A DNA stretch of 64,000 nt. It comes from Mycobacterium lepromatosis (GTDB taxonomy: Bacteria; Actinomycetota; Actinomycetes; Mycobacteriales; Mycobacteriaceae). The DNA lies in NCBI RefSeq assembly GCF_000975265.2, contig NZ_CP083405.1, positions 3,038,001 to 3,102,000 on the forward strand, read 5' to 3'. Of this stretch, positions 31,215-41,704 are shown one piece after another (position 1 is the stretch's first letter; each line of letters opens with the position of its first letter). The notes beneath the pieces are model-generated. The model was given only the letters and a program-made list of their open reading frames with translations, searched no databases and was not told where the DNA came from. Made by a program: the position numbers and the translations under genes.

Positions 31215-33415
31215 TCAACTTGTTTCATGCAGCGACGAAGTTCCTGCACACAACTTCTGCTGCGCGTCATCAGCGTCATAGACCTCGGGAATCGCGTGCG
31301 ACTCTGAATTTGACCCGAATACCAAGTTCACGCGGCTTCCCGTCCATTCATGTTTCCGTTGGCATCCTTGCCGTCGTCGCCTACCGCCGATGACCACTTC
31401 GTGCGCATGTCGAGCAAATTCACGAAGAAGTCGTTGGTCAAGGCGACTTGTGAGGACCCAGAGGTCTTGGTAAGCAAGTCTAGTTCGTGCCGAGTACGTG
31501 CAAACCCCAGCCAACATCGTTATTTCGGGAGTGTTCAGCGTCAACCGATTGAGCCTTGTCGATTAGCATGTACTCCGCTGGTAACGGGTTACTTTTTTTG
31601 AGGTAGTTGTGGAAGCCATCTTCCTTCGGCTCGAGTATGGCAAAGGATTCCACATCGGTCTGCTCTAGTGACGCATCCGCGCGGTTTAGCCAGAAGGGCA
31701 CCATACATAACGGGAGGTTCAGCGTTTAAGGCCCCCGTCTCCACCGCGGCGCACCCGCCGAGCACAACCAGACCAGCGAATGACAGCTTGGTGTTATCGG
31801 TCGCCGAGGAATTGCAAGACTCCTGAATCCCTTCCAGTGTGCGTACCATCCGTGCTAGCTTGTCGGGCCCCCGAGACCTCCCTACCCAGCTTGTGGCTGC
31901 AGGAGGATACGACCGCCGTTGGCACCGCCGCAGTTATTGCTACCGCGGAACGACGCGGACGCCCATGCGGTGGAAACTAGTTGCCAAACAGTCAAACCCG
32001 ACGACAGGATCTGGCTCTTTAGGTCGGCCATGTCGGCTGCATCGATGAGGTCGTAAATGATTGCAGGGATGGGGTCCTGCCACAACAGGACTTTTTTGGG
32101 AACTAGCGGTCTGAGATAGCGGACGACCGGCCCCATGTTGCGGTGGGTCAGCTTATGCCAGGCCTTGACAAACTTGTCGGCCAACTCCTCAGGATGCTCT
32201 AACCAGTGGTGCGTAATTCACTCTTAGAGCGGGTTGAACCGCATCGACAGGTCGGTCGTCAGCATGGCTGGGAGCACGCTTCCACGCTTCTTCGATGAGT
32301 TGAACAGGTCGGGCATGGTGCCCGCACCGGCACCGTACTTTGCGGTGTACTGCTAAGTGTCAGCGTGACTTTTCGTCAATTCCACACTTGTCACCGTACA
32401 AGGATCTAAAGGAAGCTGTTGTCCCACTTCGTCGGGGTGGATGTCCACATCACCTCGATGCCGCTGGTGATCGCGTCCTTGCTCACACCGGTGCTAAAGG
32501 AGCTTTTCCAGCCGAGGCGCATTTCCTCCAAAGGAGTGGCTTCGGGCTCAGTGCCAACCAGTTCGGCGTCGCCGGTTTCGTGGGTCTTGTCGAACGTGTG
32601 GCTTCCGACAATCAGCGCGGCCGTTTAGACATCATTATTTACCGCCATCCGGCTTACCGCCATCCGGCCGAATGTATCGCGGTATACCCACCGCCACGGA
32701 ATCGGGTCCTGGTTGCCGTTGGGACTCTTCGGGGTCACGCAACCAGACCCCATTTGCACTGAGCCGAAGGGCTTGTACAGGTCCCGGATACCGGTAGCGG
32801 CTTTTACCGCGCCAAGCGGCTTCTTTGCACCAGTAGGTGTTATCGCGGGTTATCATTAATCTTCTGCGTCGAAACCAAAGATCTCTTGAGGCCCATACAT
32901 TCCACTGTGCAGTTGCCGGCTAAGAGGATCAGATCGGCCGACGAGAACTTCTTGCTGTATTTTTTGACCAGCCACAGCAACCGATGAGTCTTGTTCAGGC
33001 CGGCGTTGTCGGGCCAGCTGTTGAGCGGAGCGAACCGCTGCAGGCTGGCCCCGGTGCGCCGCTGCCTTACTTTGATGCGGTAGGTGCCTACAGCGTGTCA
33101 CGCCATCCGGATGAACAACGGTCTGTAGTGGCTCGCAGTCGGCTGACCACCACGGCTGCGAGGTGGTTCATCACTTCCGCGATGTCTCGTTTGAGTGCAT
33201 CGACGTCGGTGGTCGTGCCCTCCTTGGCGTTAGTCGTACACCTCGCCCATAGGGTCGGCTACGGCAGGGTGTTGATGCAGAATCTTAAGATTGAGCTTGT
33301 TCGGCCACCAGTCCTGGTTCCTGCCGCCCTCGACGGGATACTTGATGTGACCGACAACCGGGCCCGCCGCTATCAGTGGCTTCCGTGTTGGCTTCATAAA
33401 TGGGGGTGTTCCTCG
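31215..33415 (-). pseudogene. katG: Catalase-peroxidase KatG pseudogene
   Basis: Nearly the whole KatG can be traced on the minus strand in many frames. The N-terminus ([13 protein letters not shown]) lies near 33350-33400 and [12 protein letters not shown] near 33000-33030, with WADLI-like and GNCTVECMG pieces near 32880-32970. The second half carries [40 protein letters not shown] and [17 protein letters not shown] near 31882-32170. The end carries [35 protein letters not shown] and [19 protein letters not shown] near 31240-31660. Dozens of lesions rule out function. Loss of katG is a known M. leprae trait. Confidence 0.95.
32639..32668. repeat. Tandem 15-bp duplication in katG relic
   Basis: Two perfect adjacent copies of TTACCGCCATCCGGC. 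The duplication does not alter frame but lies in dead katG sequence. It looks like replication slippage and could vary between isolates. Confidence 0.85.
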
Positions 33416-33451
33416 GGTACGGCATTCCTTCTGGGATTGGGCTTATCCGAC

Positions 33452-33884
33452 CGCGATCACGGGTGGGATCGCGGAGTGTCTGATGTCGCAAAGTCCGGGC
33501 ATAGGACCTAGTGGATGACCTCGGCCTCATTAATAAGAAAGCTGTTAGGTTCTGAGGCAGGCAGACACGGCGCCTCACTAAATCGTATAATTTGTGTCTG
33601 CGATTGCTCTGCAGGACCGACACACAATGTTATGGTGGTTGTTGCCGACCTGTGACTCGTAGCGAGCAGCCGAACCCGAGGACGGGGATTCGCTTCGTGT
33701 CAGACTTGCTACAGTCAGGGGATGCAGTACGTCGTACACAGTCTCCCGGGACACTGCGGGCAATCCAACACGAAACGACACCACAGCTCGTTTCGATGGT
33801 TCGTGTGACGGCGATTTGTGGACGGGTCACACGCAAATAAGCCATGCGCAACTGCTTTGCGTAGTTTGATATTGAGGACAGCAC
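33452..33884 (-). pseudogene. furA: FurA regulator pseudogene
   Basis: Upstream of katG, as expected. The start MLSSISNYAKQLRMAYLRVT reads in one frame; ETVYDVLHPLTVASL, ARYESQVGNNHHNIVCRSCR and AIADTNYTI read in another near 33578-33730. The C-terminal part (FLINEAEVI-like, then CPDFATSDTPRSHP-like) reads in a third near 33460-33540. The metal-binding HHNIVCRSC motif is still visible. Stops after AIADTNYTI end any product. In intact mycobacteria FurA represses katG. Confidence 0.88.
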
Positions 33885-34560
33885 GGACCGATATGACTCT
33901 AACTTTTCTGGAGCAGATCATAGAGTATGCTGTGGCCCGCACACCTTAGCACCGGCTGGATACTTCGACCATCGTTGAAGCCCGGTCCCCAGGGCCCGCG
34001 ACTATGTCTGTTAAGTCCACGCCATCGGTGCTTTGAAAGTGCTGCTGTGAATCACAATCGCGGCGTCCATGTGTGCGTCGGGATGCTCAATCGCGACGAC
34101 TTCCACCACCGGCTGATGCTTAGCCCTAGTCGCTCACAGCGATGCGGCGGGCGCAGACCGGTAGCTGATCGGGCAACGCCGCTCAACATCGCGCAGCTTG
34201 CTGGGGTGAGGCGCTACATCATCAGGAATGCGGGCAACCCATGATGGATCAGCACGACGGTATACGCGTAAGGCACGGGGCCGTTTTCCACGTATTTTAC
34301 ACTGTTCAGCTACGCTTGCAAAGCGTTGTCCGTAGGTGGTCAAAGTAATTGTCTTTGGTGTTGCCTTGGTGGTCACATTATCCAGCACATTGTTGTCCCT
34401 TTCATGTGGCGGTCATCGTGCTGACACCACCTTGCCTGTAAAATCTGACATTTCACCGACAACGGTGGCTACGTGACGAAAAATGTTGCGAGAAAAGGGA
34501 ACAAGAAGACGATGTGCGGCTCTGACGGCTAGGTTAACCGCCGCACGTTGCCGGCTTAGC
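33885..34560. other. Decayed region, nothing identified
   Basis: Frames on both strands (33927-34244 plus, 34134-34388 minus) show no family signature. In Mtb the genes beyond furA are Rv1910c and lppC; I see no convincing trace of them. This is near the synteny breakpoint between Rv19xx-like and Rv01xx-like genes. Confidence 0.4.
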
Positions 34561-34899
34561 CAAGCGTGCGCTCATGGATCTCGTTGAAGATCAGCACCGT
34601 GATGCCGTCGAGCTACTCTTCGAGTTGGTAATAGCCCCCCGGCACGGGACAACAGTGGCGCGCCGGCCGCCACATATCGTGACAGCTTGTCGGTCTCCGC
34701 TTCAGGCACGGGCTTCCCATGACCGCCCCTTGCCGCTGGACAGCAAAATACTTGGGCATTTCGAAGATGCAAGTGCGGATCAGAACTGCCAGCCTAGTTG
34801 CCTCTTTCAGGATTTTCACGCTAATCAGTTGGCCACATGATGACCCGTGGCTGCGGTGCGTTCGGCGGCGCCGGCGGATGCAGGACCTGCCACATTTTC
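34561..34899 (-). other. Possible unidentified relic
   Basis: A minus frame reads PVPEAETDKLSRYVAAGAPL and, in the adjacent frame, LDGITVLIFNEIHERT, which look protein-like and contiguous after a frame change. No family was recognised with confidence. Confidence 0.25.
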
Positions 34900-35370
34900 T
34901 TCGTTAGGTGCGTCGATGTGGAACCACACCGTGCTGGATTGTATCAGTTTTTATCCCGCTGTCCCAATAGGTGATCTCGCCGTGCCCGAACAGCAGATCG
35001 GCGTCATCGACGCTGCAGGCAAGGTGTGACGTGTACGGAAATGGGGTCCGGAAATTTTACGACTCACCACGTTGCTATACCCCTGTCGGGTCTGCGGATC
35101 CGAGGCGGTTTCAGCGATATACCCAGCGCCGATACTGTCCTAGATGTCGATCGATCGCCGTACGTTTGTCGGCATCGGTGATCACCAGCCAGCGCCAATC
35201 CTGCGGGTTGCTTGCGGTAGGTGTCTGCATCGCCCGGCGCGCGTACTCGAGTATGACGTTGTGACCGGCTGGGTCGGGTCAAAGCGTTTGCGCACCAACC
35301 GTGTGGTGACGAGCAGTTCGTCGACCGATGCGATGTCCACGCAATCTATACCGCGACCCACGGCGTGAGG
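34900..35370 (-). pseudogene. Nitroreductase-family pseudogene (Rv3368c-like)
   Basis: The segment DIASVDELLVTTRLVRKRFD (35285-35345) followed in another frame by ARRAMQTPTASNPQDWRWLV and ITDADKRTAIDR (35150-35245) matches the N-terminal FMN-binding part of nitroreductases such as Mtb Rv3368c (VRKR...APTxxNxQxWxWxxV). Stops and a frameshift follow, and the C-terminal half is untraceable. Confidence 0.62.
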
Positions 35371-35835
35371 TCGAGAATTTCCTCGTCGGAGAACACATCC
35401 CGCGTAGCCGCACGAAGAACGTGTTATCCATCGAGGCGATGTTGGCGTAAAGCTCCGCCGAGACATCGGCTGTTCAGCATCAATTGAGCACGAAAGCTAG
35501 AGCACGCGACGCAGTCGTTGATCTGTGCGATTCACCTTCGGGCTAACTTACGTTCTTCGGTCGGCAGGGCGGCTTTGCTGGTATGTGCTGCGGATCATCC
35601 GTTCGACCATGCCACCGAGCTGCAGCCGTAGTGCCTAGATCATGGCGGCTTCGCCACCGGGGACGTCGGGCACGTCGAGTCGAGCCATGAGGAACTTCTG
35701 CTACGTGAAGATCGATATCTACTTGAGGAAAAGGATTCTCAACACACCGGTCTAAGTCACCACTGTGCATTGTTGTGCATATGTAGACCCAGCTTCGACA
35801 CCAAAAACGGTGAGCGTATACCGTCCTTTTGAACT
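35371..35835. other. Unassigned decayed sequence
   Basis: The minus-strand frame at 35543-35770 and its neighbours carry short protein-like stretches (LQLGGMVERMIRSTYQ in one frame), but no family can be named. No regulatory structure seen. Confidence 0.35.
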
Positions 35836-35839
35836 ATGT

Positions 35840-36330
35840 ATGGTGTTCTCCAGTTCCAGAGCCAGGGGGGTGGGAGGTCACAGCGTACTGTTCATGCACA
35901 AGGCGCGCGGAAGATGAGTTCGAGAAAGCTAGATGCCCATGTTCGCCGAGGGTGACGAGGCCCGGCTGTTGTGGTACACCAATCAAGCGTACGGCAGCGG
36001 CCCCACGTACACCGCTATCACGGTAGCCGTGGTTCGCGACGGAACGGCATGGGAGTGCTTGACCCGGCGGGTTCAGAAAGGTGATCTCAGGGCGTAAACG
36101 CGCAGCCTGGACACCCTTCGCCATGAGGTCGAGACGAAGCTGCTGGTAGCGTTTCTGTAGTTGCCATTGTTCGAAATCGGTTCGATGAGATGTCGGTCGA
36201 TGGACGAGAACACGATATAAGTCTTTACGTGGAAGGCGCCATGTGGCCCTATGAGGACAAGTTCGAGAAATACATTGTCTCAGATGTGGCGACGTGCACA
36301 AAAGGAGCCTCGAGCTAACGTCCATGCTGA
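35840..36330 (+). pseudogene. Conserved hypothetical protein pseudogene
   Basis: The plus-strand frame from about 35938 reads MFAEGDEARLLWYTNQAYGS and GPTYTAITVAVVRDGTAWEC with RRVQKGDLRA before a stop. It then continues as SLDTLRHEVETKLLVAFL and, after more shifts, ENTI, TWKAPCGPMRTSSRNT. The upstream start lies near 35840 in another frame. It looks like a conserved actinobacterial protein of unknown function. The long opposing frame (35834-36355, minus) is its shadow. Confidence 0.55.
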
Positions 36331-36479
36331 CAATGCACGCTGCATGACAGCTCATCCTCGGCAGCTACATGCCGCTGTGAGGTGATTCTCGTGCAGCGCA
36401 TTATGTTTAGGTGACCATCCGGCTGTTGCGAACCTCCGAGTGATCTAACTCTGCATTAAGGGGTTTATTGTGCCGCCAT

Positions 36480-37493
36480 GAACACGGGAATGATCTTCGA
36501 CCCCGCCGCGGCTGGCGATCTCGTACGGATCGCGCTAATCAGCTACGAACGGTTGATCAGCTATGGATAGCTGGTGATAGTAGTGCGGCGGTGCGAACTT
36601 CGTGAATGAGTCCCGTCCCTTCGCCAACTAGTGAAATGACGACATCGCAGTATTGTTCGACGACCGCTTTCTCAAAGGCGCTCACCGACTCCGGTAGGAA
36701 CGTCAACAGTCCATCCTTATTGCCATGCTTGGATCAACGGGTTAGTAGCCAGCTGCGCGTCGTAAATGTGGGTTAAATCCAATTGTCGCACAATGTCATA
36801 GACTCAGGGCCGGACAGTGTCTTCTCTGCCGTCCTGAATAATTGGCTACTGAGCTTACAGCATCACCGAAGTCTCAGTACTGGACCATAATCGGGTGCCG
36901 ACCAGCTGTACCGTTGGCACCGAGGGTTGGTGCAGTCTCGGGGCTATGACCATCGGCGATACCGCCTGCGGCCAACACAAGTGTTTTGGCCGACTGTTTG
37001 GCGACTAAGTCGACGACGTCGGGCACCACCAAGGTGAAGCTCGAACGAGCGCCTATTTCGTGTCCGCCTGTATCGTCACCTTGGACTACGACGATGTCCG
37101 CTTCGGTTTTTTTAAGGCGTGGCATGACTGCTTGAGCGTCTGCACTTGGCAGATGAGCAGGATGTATTGGTTTGGTGAATGCGGCCGGCGAATGCCTCTG
37201 GATCAGTGTAAGACAACATGACCGTCGCTGGTTTCCGCGCTAGGGTCGCGTCGGACAGCTTAGGGTTACGGGCGAGGCTCCACTTGATGAATCTTACTCC
37301 GACCGTTACCCGCTGCGTTTCGCCGGATTGGCGCAGCAGCCAGTCCACGTCGCCCTAGTCTCCGCCGATGACACCGAGGCCGCCAGTCGCTGTCACGATC
37401 GCGGCGAGCCGGCCCCCCGGACACCTCGGTCGTTGGTGCAAGCAGGATCGGGTGTTCGATCTCGAAAAATTGTGTAAGATGGGTGTTAAGGGG
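36480..37493 (-). pseudogene. Nitronate monooxygenase-family pseudogene
   Basis: The start MPLNTHLTQFFEIEHPILLA with PTTEVSGG lies at 37493. In other frames follow DWLLRQSGETQRVTVGVRFI and LARKPATVMLSYTDPEAFAG near 37180-37340, and then KKTEADIVVVQGDDTGGHEI with VVDLVAKQSAKTLVLAAGGI near 36950-37110. The GxxAGGH flavin site is altered to GDDTGGH. A degenerate C-terminus with IADQPF/VHDVRP-like sequence can be followed to about 36480. It is a second, distinct relic of the family seen at 22245-23385. Confidence 0.78.
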
Positions 37494-37499
37494 CATCGC

Positions 37500-39110
37500 T
37501 ATACTTAGTCGGTTCTCAGCTGAGCCTGGGCTGAGCTAGTCACTCAGGCGCATGAGCGCTGAACGATTGAACGCATCAGTGATTAAGACGATCGTGTGCA
37601 GCACGAACGATTGTAGAAACGGCTCGGCGACCGCGAAGAAGCCGTCCGGATCTCACGAGAAAGCCACATGGCCGTTCTCGAGGATCTCGACCGAGATCTA
37701 GCAATCGCGTTACGGGTGGCGCACGCAGCGCTCAGTGCATCGCGATGTCTTTCTTGCCTCACACGACACGATGAGCGTGGGTGTAGACAGTACGGCAGCA
37801 CGACTGCACAGATCGCACTCGGGTGTAGTGAAACTGTGCCACAGCAGGGGAATCAGATTCCGCGCCAAGGTCGAGCCGTGGTGTCCAACCTAGCGCCGGA
37901 CGTTGCTCTTACCGAGCTCATCGCTCCCGAACGTGCTTCTGCGGAACTGTCTTGCATGTGTCCTGCCGCGATCACCACGCCTCCTTCGTGCAGATCTTCT
38001 TGGTCATGTATGGGCTACCTGAATGCACTCCGCCCTATGAGCTGTTGAATGAGGCAGGTCTTGACTCTTCCCGGTAAGCACGCCGCAAGTGTGTTTGCTT
38101 ACACTTTTCCATCGAAACCAGTCGCTAACAGCACGAACGACTTGAAAACGATATGGCGCAAAGATTATCGAAAACATAGTCAGGTTCACTATAACAATTT
38201 CAAAGCTACTATATTTAGTAATAGATTTGCTCCTTAACACATGCAAACTATGTTTAGCTGTTTCCACTGGTGATTTCTTTCATGGTCTATTGCCCCCGGA
38301 TCTGATGGTATCCAATTTCCTTGGCCCCAAAGGCTTCTTGTATCTTCCTATTCCAATGCACGGATGCTACTTCGATGGTGCGGGATGCCATGGAATCCAG
38401 GTCGTTACCGTTATACTCGACCACAACCTCGTCCATTAGGCACTCAACGATCGGGAGCTGCCGGTGCGCGGCTGCGTTAGCCGCCGAACGTTCTGGTAAG
38501 TTGGATTTGTTGGATTGTGACCTCTTTTATCCCCTACACTTCTGCCAATCCGGGCGGGAGTGTGACGGTGTCCGAAGGTTGGTCAAGAGTAGACCGGTAG
38601 TGGTGTGTCCCCGTGCCCTCCGGCGGGCACGGACCGCTGTACACAGGTTATCCCGTGGTGTTAGGCAAGACGCTATTTCCGGGAGGAGTCTGACCATACG
38701 CGGTATTTCCGGGACCGGGGGGCGATTCTGATTACGATCCAGTGGACGTACGTTTCGCCAGGAGCGTCCGGGTCGTCCACCACAAGGGCCGCTCCCGACG
38801 ACGCCACCCTGGTTAACGGTGGCGCCATGTTGGTATCCTACTGCACTGGTATCGATATATCGTCGGCTCCGCAGGCGATTGGCATCGTAGAGCGACCGGC
38901 GCTGTCGAATCTGCTCAAGCTGACCCCCGACTCGTCTGGTAAAGTCTCAAAGTGACGGTTGTGGTTTTCGGTGTGGACGGCGATGTAATCCGGTTAATAT
39001 GGTTGTCTAGAGTAGCCGAGCACTACCAGGAGTAGCACAGGACCGCGATGGCCGACTTGATCCGGTGCGGTGTGCTCGTCATAGCGGTTTTCACGCCGGA
39101 CATTGCTGAA
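37500..39110. other. Long stretch of unidentified relics
   Basis: Several protein-like fragments exist but cannot be assigned. They include a minus frame with EILENGHVAF and a following FFAVAEPFLQSFVLHTIV near 37590-37680, and a minus frame with DEVVVEYNGNDLDSMASRTI near 38370-38430 continuing as EVASVHWNRKIQEAFGAKEI. A plus frame near 38826-38955 reads [20 protein letters not shown]. Local composition around 38150-38260 is unusually A/T-rich. No intact gene. Confidence 0.4.
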
Positions 39111-39119
39111 AACCGTAGT

Positions 39120-40168
39120 GCGAGAGGGTAGCATCTTTGATATGCGGTGTAACTACTACTTACGGCACCAGCCACAACTTTAACCCGATGTTCTTTCGTG
39201 GCCGCCAGGGATTTGGTGTGCTTTGGGCGCTTCAGCGAACGGTATGGCCGCGTGGACGATCGGGAAAACGTGTCGTCCTGCAACGCCTTGGTCAGCGGCG
39301 TAATCCATGACTCAAGCGTGCTACGATCGTCCCACAATCGCGGCACGCTTAGGTCACTCACCGTTTTCGTTTCCTCGAGTTGGGTGAGTAGGTTAAAACC
39401 ACTTAGCATCGACTACGCGTGTGTAACTACCCTGCTCAGCGAACGCTTTTCGCTCTGCTGTATCGCAGAAATCCCATAGCCGACAAGCCTTCCACCGGAG
39501 TGCAGCAGATTCATAAGAATGCCGCAGCGAGGTGCCGTCAAATGCGTCAAGCACAAGACCGTAGGGGACGAGGCCTTTCCATTAGTCGTTGCAGCGATAG
39601 TTGATGGTGCGGTCCACACCCAACTCGGCAAGTTTTTGGTGCTTTCCTGGCGACGCAATGCCGTAAACTTCGGCGACGGCGGCTTTCACGAGTCGAATGG
39701 TCGCGATGCTGACACTACCCGACGCTGCGTGAATTAGTACTTGCTCACCAGCACGTAGGATCGATAGTCGGCAGCGCTGCCTATGCAGTCGTGTAGTTGA
39801 TCGGGATCGCGGCGCCTTGTTCGAATCACCCCTTCGGGGAAGACTATCGTATCGCCCGCTGCAATGTTGACGGTTTTCGCGTAGCTGCCGAATCGTCTAA
39901 CGGCTAAAACTCGTTCTTCGACACGGTTCGCATCGACGCCGTCTCCGACGGCCTACACCGAACCGGCGACTTCGTAACCGACTATTGTTGGCAATTTTGG
40001 TGCTTCTGTATATAGGCCGATATGGGTGAGATGGTTGGCAAAGTTTACTCCAGCGGCACGTACAGTGACCCGCAGTTGGGCCCGGTCTTGGCGGGGGCGG
40101 GCTGGGCTGCTGCTGCACCTGCAAGACCGATGAGTCGCTGTGCTTGGTGATGACGACTGCACGCATCG
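39120..40168 (-). pseudogene. NADPH:quinone oxidoreductase-like pseudogene
   Basis: A start MRAVVITKHSDSSVLQVQQQ at 40168 leads, with frame changes, to LRVTVRAAGVNFANHLTHIG and LPTIVGYEVAGSV near 39950-40080. Then come KFTAL and LGVDRTINYR-like sequence near 39600, CLTHLTAPRCGILMNLLHSG with GRLVGYGISA near 39470-39560, and a C-terminal RPYRSLKRPKHTKSLAATKE near 39180-39240. This is the layout of the medium-chain quinone oxidoreductases. Stops and shifts are abundant. Confidence 0.78.
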
Positions 40169-40309
40169 TTTCCTCTCCGGATACTGCTAGCAGGATTATC
40201 TGGTGATCGTTGCACACGCGTCGCGTTGTACAGCAATAGCGGTGAGTTGATTGCCCAAGTGGCCCTTGCAACGGCCTGCGAAAACAGCCTCGGTGAAACA
40301 GGGGAGGAC

Positions 40310-40760
40310 GATGTCGCGCCTACCTAGAGTCCATGCGATTGAAGGCTGCGGTTATCCGTTTGTCATTCAAATCAAAGCCCATGTTTTCCAGAAATACTCT
40401 GGTCCAGCACCTTCCATGGCACGGTGCCAAGCGAGCTTCTAGGCTGAGGTGAAGGTGTACGCAAAGCGTTGGGGTGGAACCACCTCAAGCACTTTGCAGG
40501 GTTGCTTGCCGTAACCGGTTATTTCGAAGGTAAATTGGTGGTCAACCGCCGTAGCCACTTTACCCGCTGCCCATCAGATTCTCTTTAACACTGGTTTGTT
40601 CAGCAGCCGCTACGCCTTCGCCGGAGGCGCTGCCATGAATTTGGTCGACTACGGATTGTAACAGGCTTTGATGTCTCGGCCATCCCAGGTCCTTTTGTTA
40701 TTTCGGTGAGTACATCCAGTCTTGTCCGTCAGAACTTTTCTAACGGATGCAGCTATTCAC
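40310..40760 (-). pseudogene. Possible SRPBCC/AHSA1-like pseudogene
   Basis: A minus frame near 40450-40570 reads GKVATAVDHQFTFEITGYGK and QPCKVLEVVPPQRFAYTFTS, resembling the core strands of AHSA1-type SRPBCC proteins. Flanking frames offer weaker continuation. Identification rests on this one segment. Confidence 0.35.
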
Positions 40761-40964
40761 CTAGTTACGCCAAACGGTCTCGCGGCCAGTCGGTAGATGC
40801 GTTGACGACCCTGTGGTTCGTTAGCAACCAGCCTCCCTGTACAACGGCTGGCCTGGTCAAGATGCGGTGAGACGTGGATACGATGTCGGAAACACTCGAC
40901 ATATCGACTCTTTCCGTTAAGTGCACGCCAGGCTGGCGGCTACTTTATTCTTTGTACATTTCGC

Positions 40965-41645
40965 CTTGGAGCAGCTGACAAAAAACGTGTATCGTTATTT
41001 GTTATCGTTCTGCGACATCAGAGTCGGGCTGGTGCTGTGGGTGCAGTGCTGGTCGACACGGGAACCAAGCTCGCTGAAGCAGATGCGATCGACGCCGAAT
41101 TTAGGCAGCTTGTCAGCAGTCCGATCGCTCTTGTTGTGTTGAAGTACAAGAACTTCGAACACATCCTGGGAGGATCGGTGTTTGCATGAGTTGAAATGCA
41201 CTGTGCACATCAGGTTTTCGAATACCTGTCTTCTGCTACCGAACTGCTATGCGGCGATGCGCCCGCTGTACCACGGACTCTACGACGCTGTCATCAATCT
41301 CGGTGACCGGGGTGTGACCATTGCTCATCTGGGCCGTGGACGCACCACTTTGAGCCCAGTTACCTAGTTGTGGTGGTACCTGGCACAGAATCGGACGGCG
41401 GCACGGTCATGGTGTTCACTGATCATCTGGTCGAGGAGTCCGCCGACCCCGTAGTCGACGCTGATTCCGATGTAGCCGAGTGGCCGACTACGTTTAAACG
41501 GTTAGTCGCCACTAGTGGCCTCGATGCCATCTATGTCCCGGGTCATGGAATGTCGTCGATGCGGCATTGTTCTTCGCCAGCGGGAGTGGTTGTGGGAACG
41601 TGCGGACCGCGGGCCCGGCCAACCACGGGCGCTTTGTCAAAGTGC
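40965..41645 (+). pseudogene. MBL-fold metallohydrolase pseudogene
   Basis: Plus-strand pieces in three frames: VLVDTGTKLAEADAIDAEFR near 41045-41105, SSPIALVVLKYKNFEHILGG near 41115-41175 (the HxHxDH motif is degraded to KYKNFEH), YDAVINLGDRGVTIAHLGRG near 41280-41340, VVVPGTESDGGTVMVFTDHL near 41370-41430, and [12 protein letters not shown] near 41510-41545. The substrate is unknown. It ends just upstream of ctpB. Confidence 0.75.
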
Positions 41646-41704
41646 CCGTGGTTGTGCTTGTAGGATTATGGTGCGCAATACACCGATATTTGATGAGGAG
41701 AGTC

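Noticed and set aside
35834-36355. 173-codon minus-strand frame
   Set aside because: The protein-like signal in this interval is on the plus strand (conserved-protein relic); the minus frame is its shadow.
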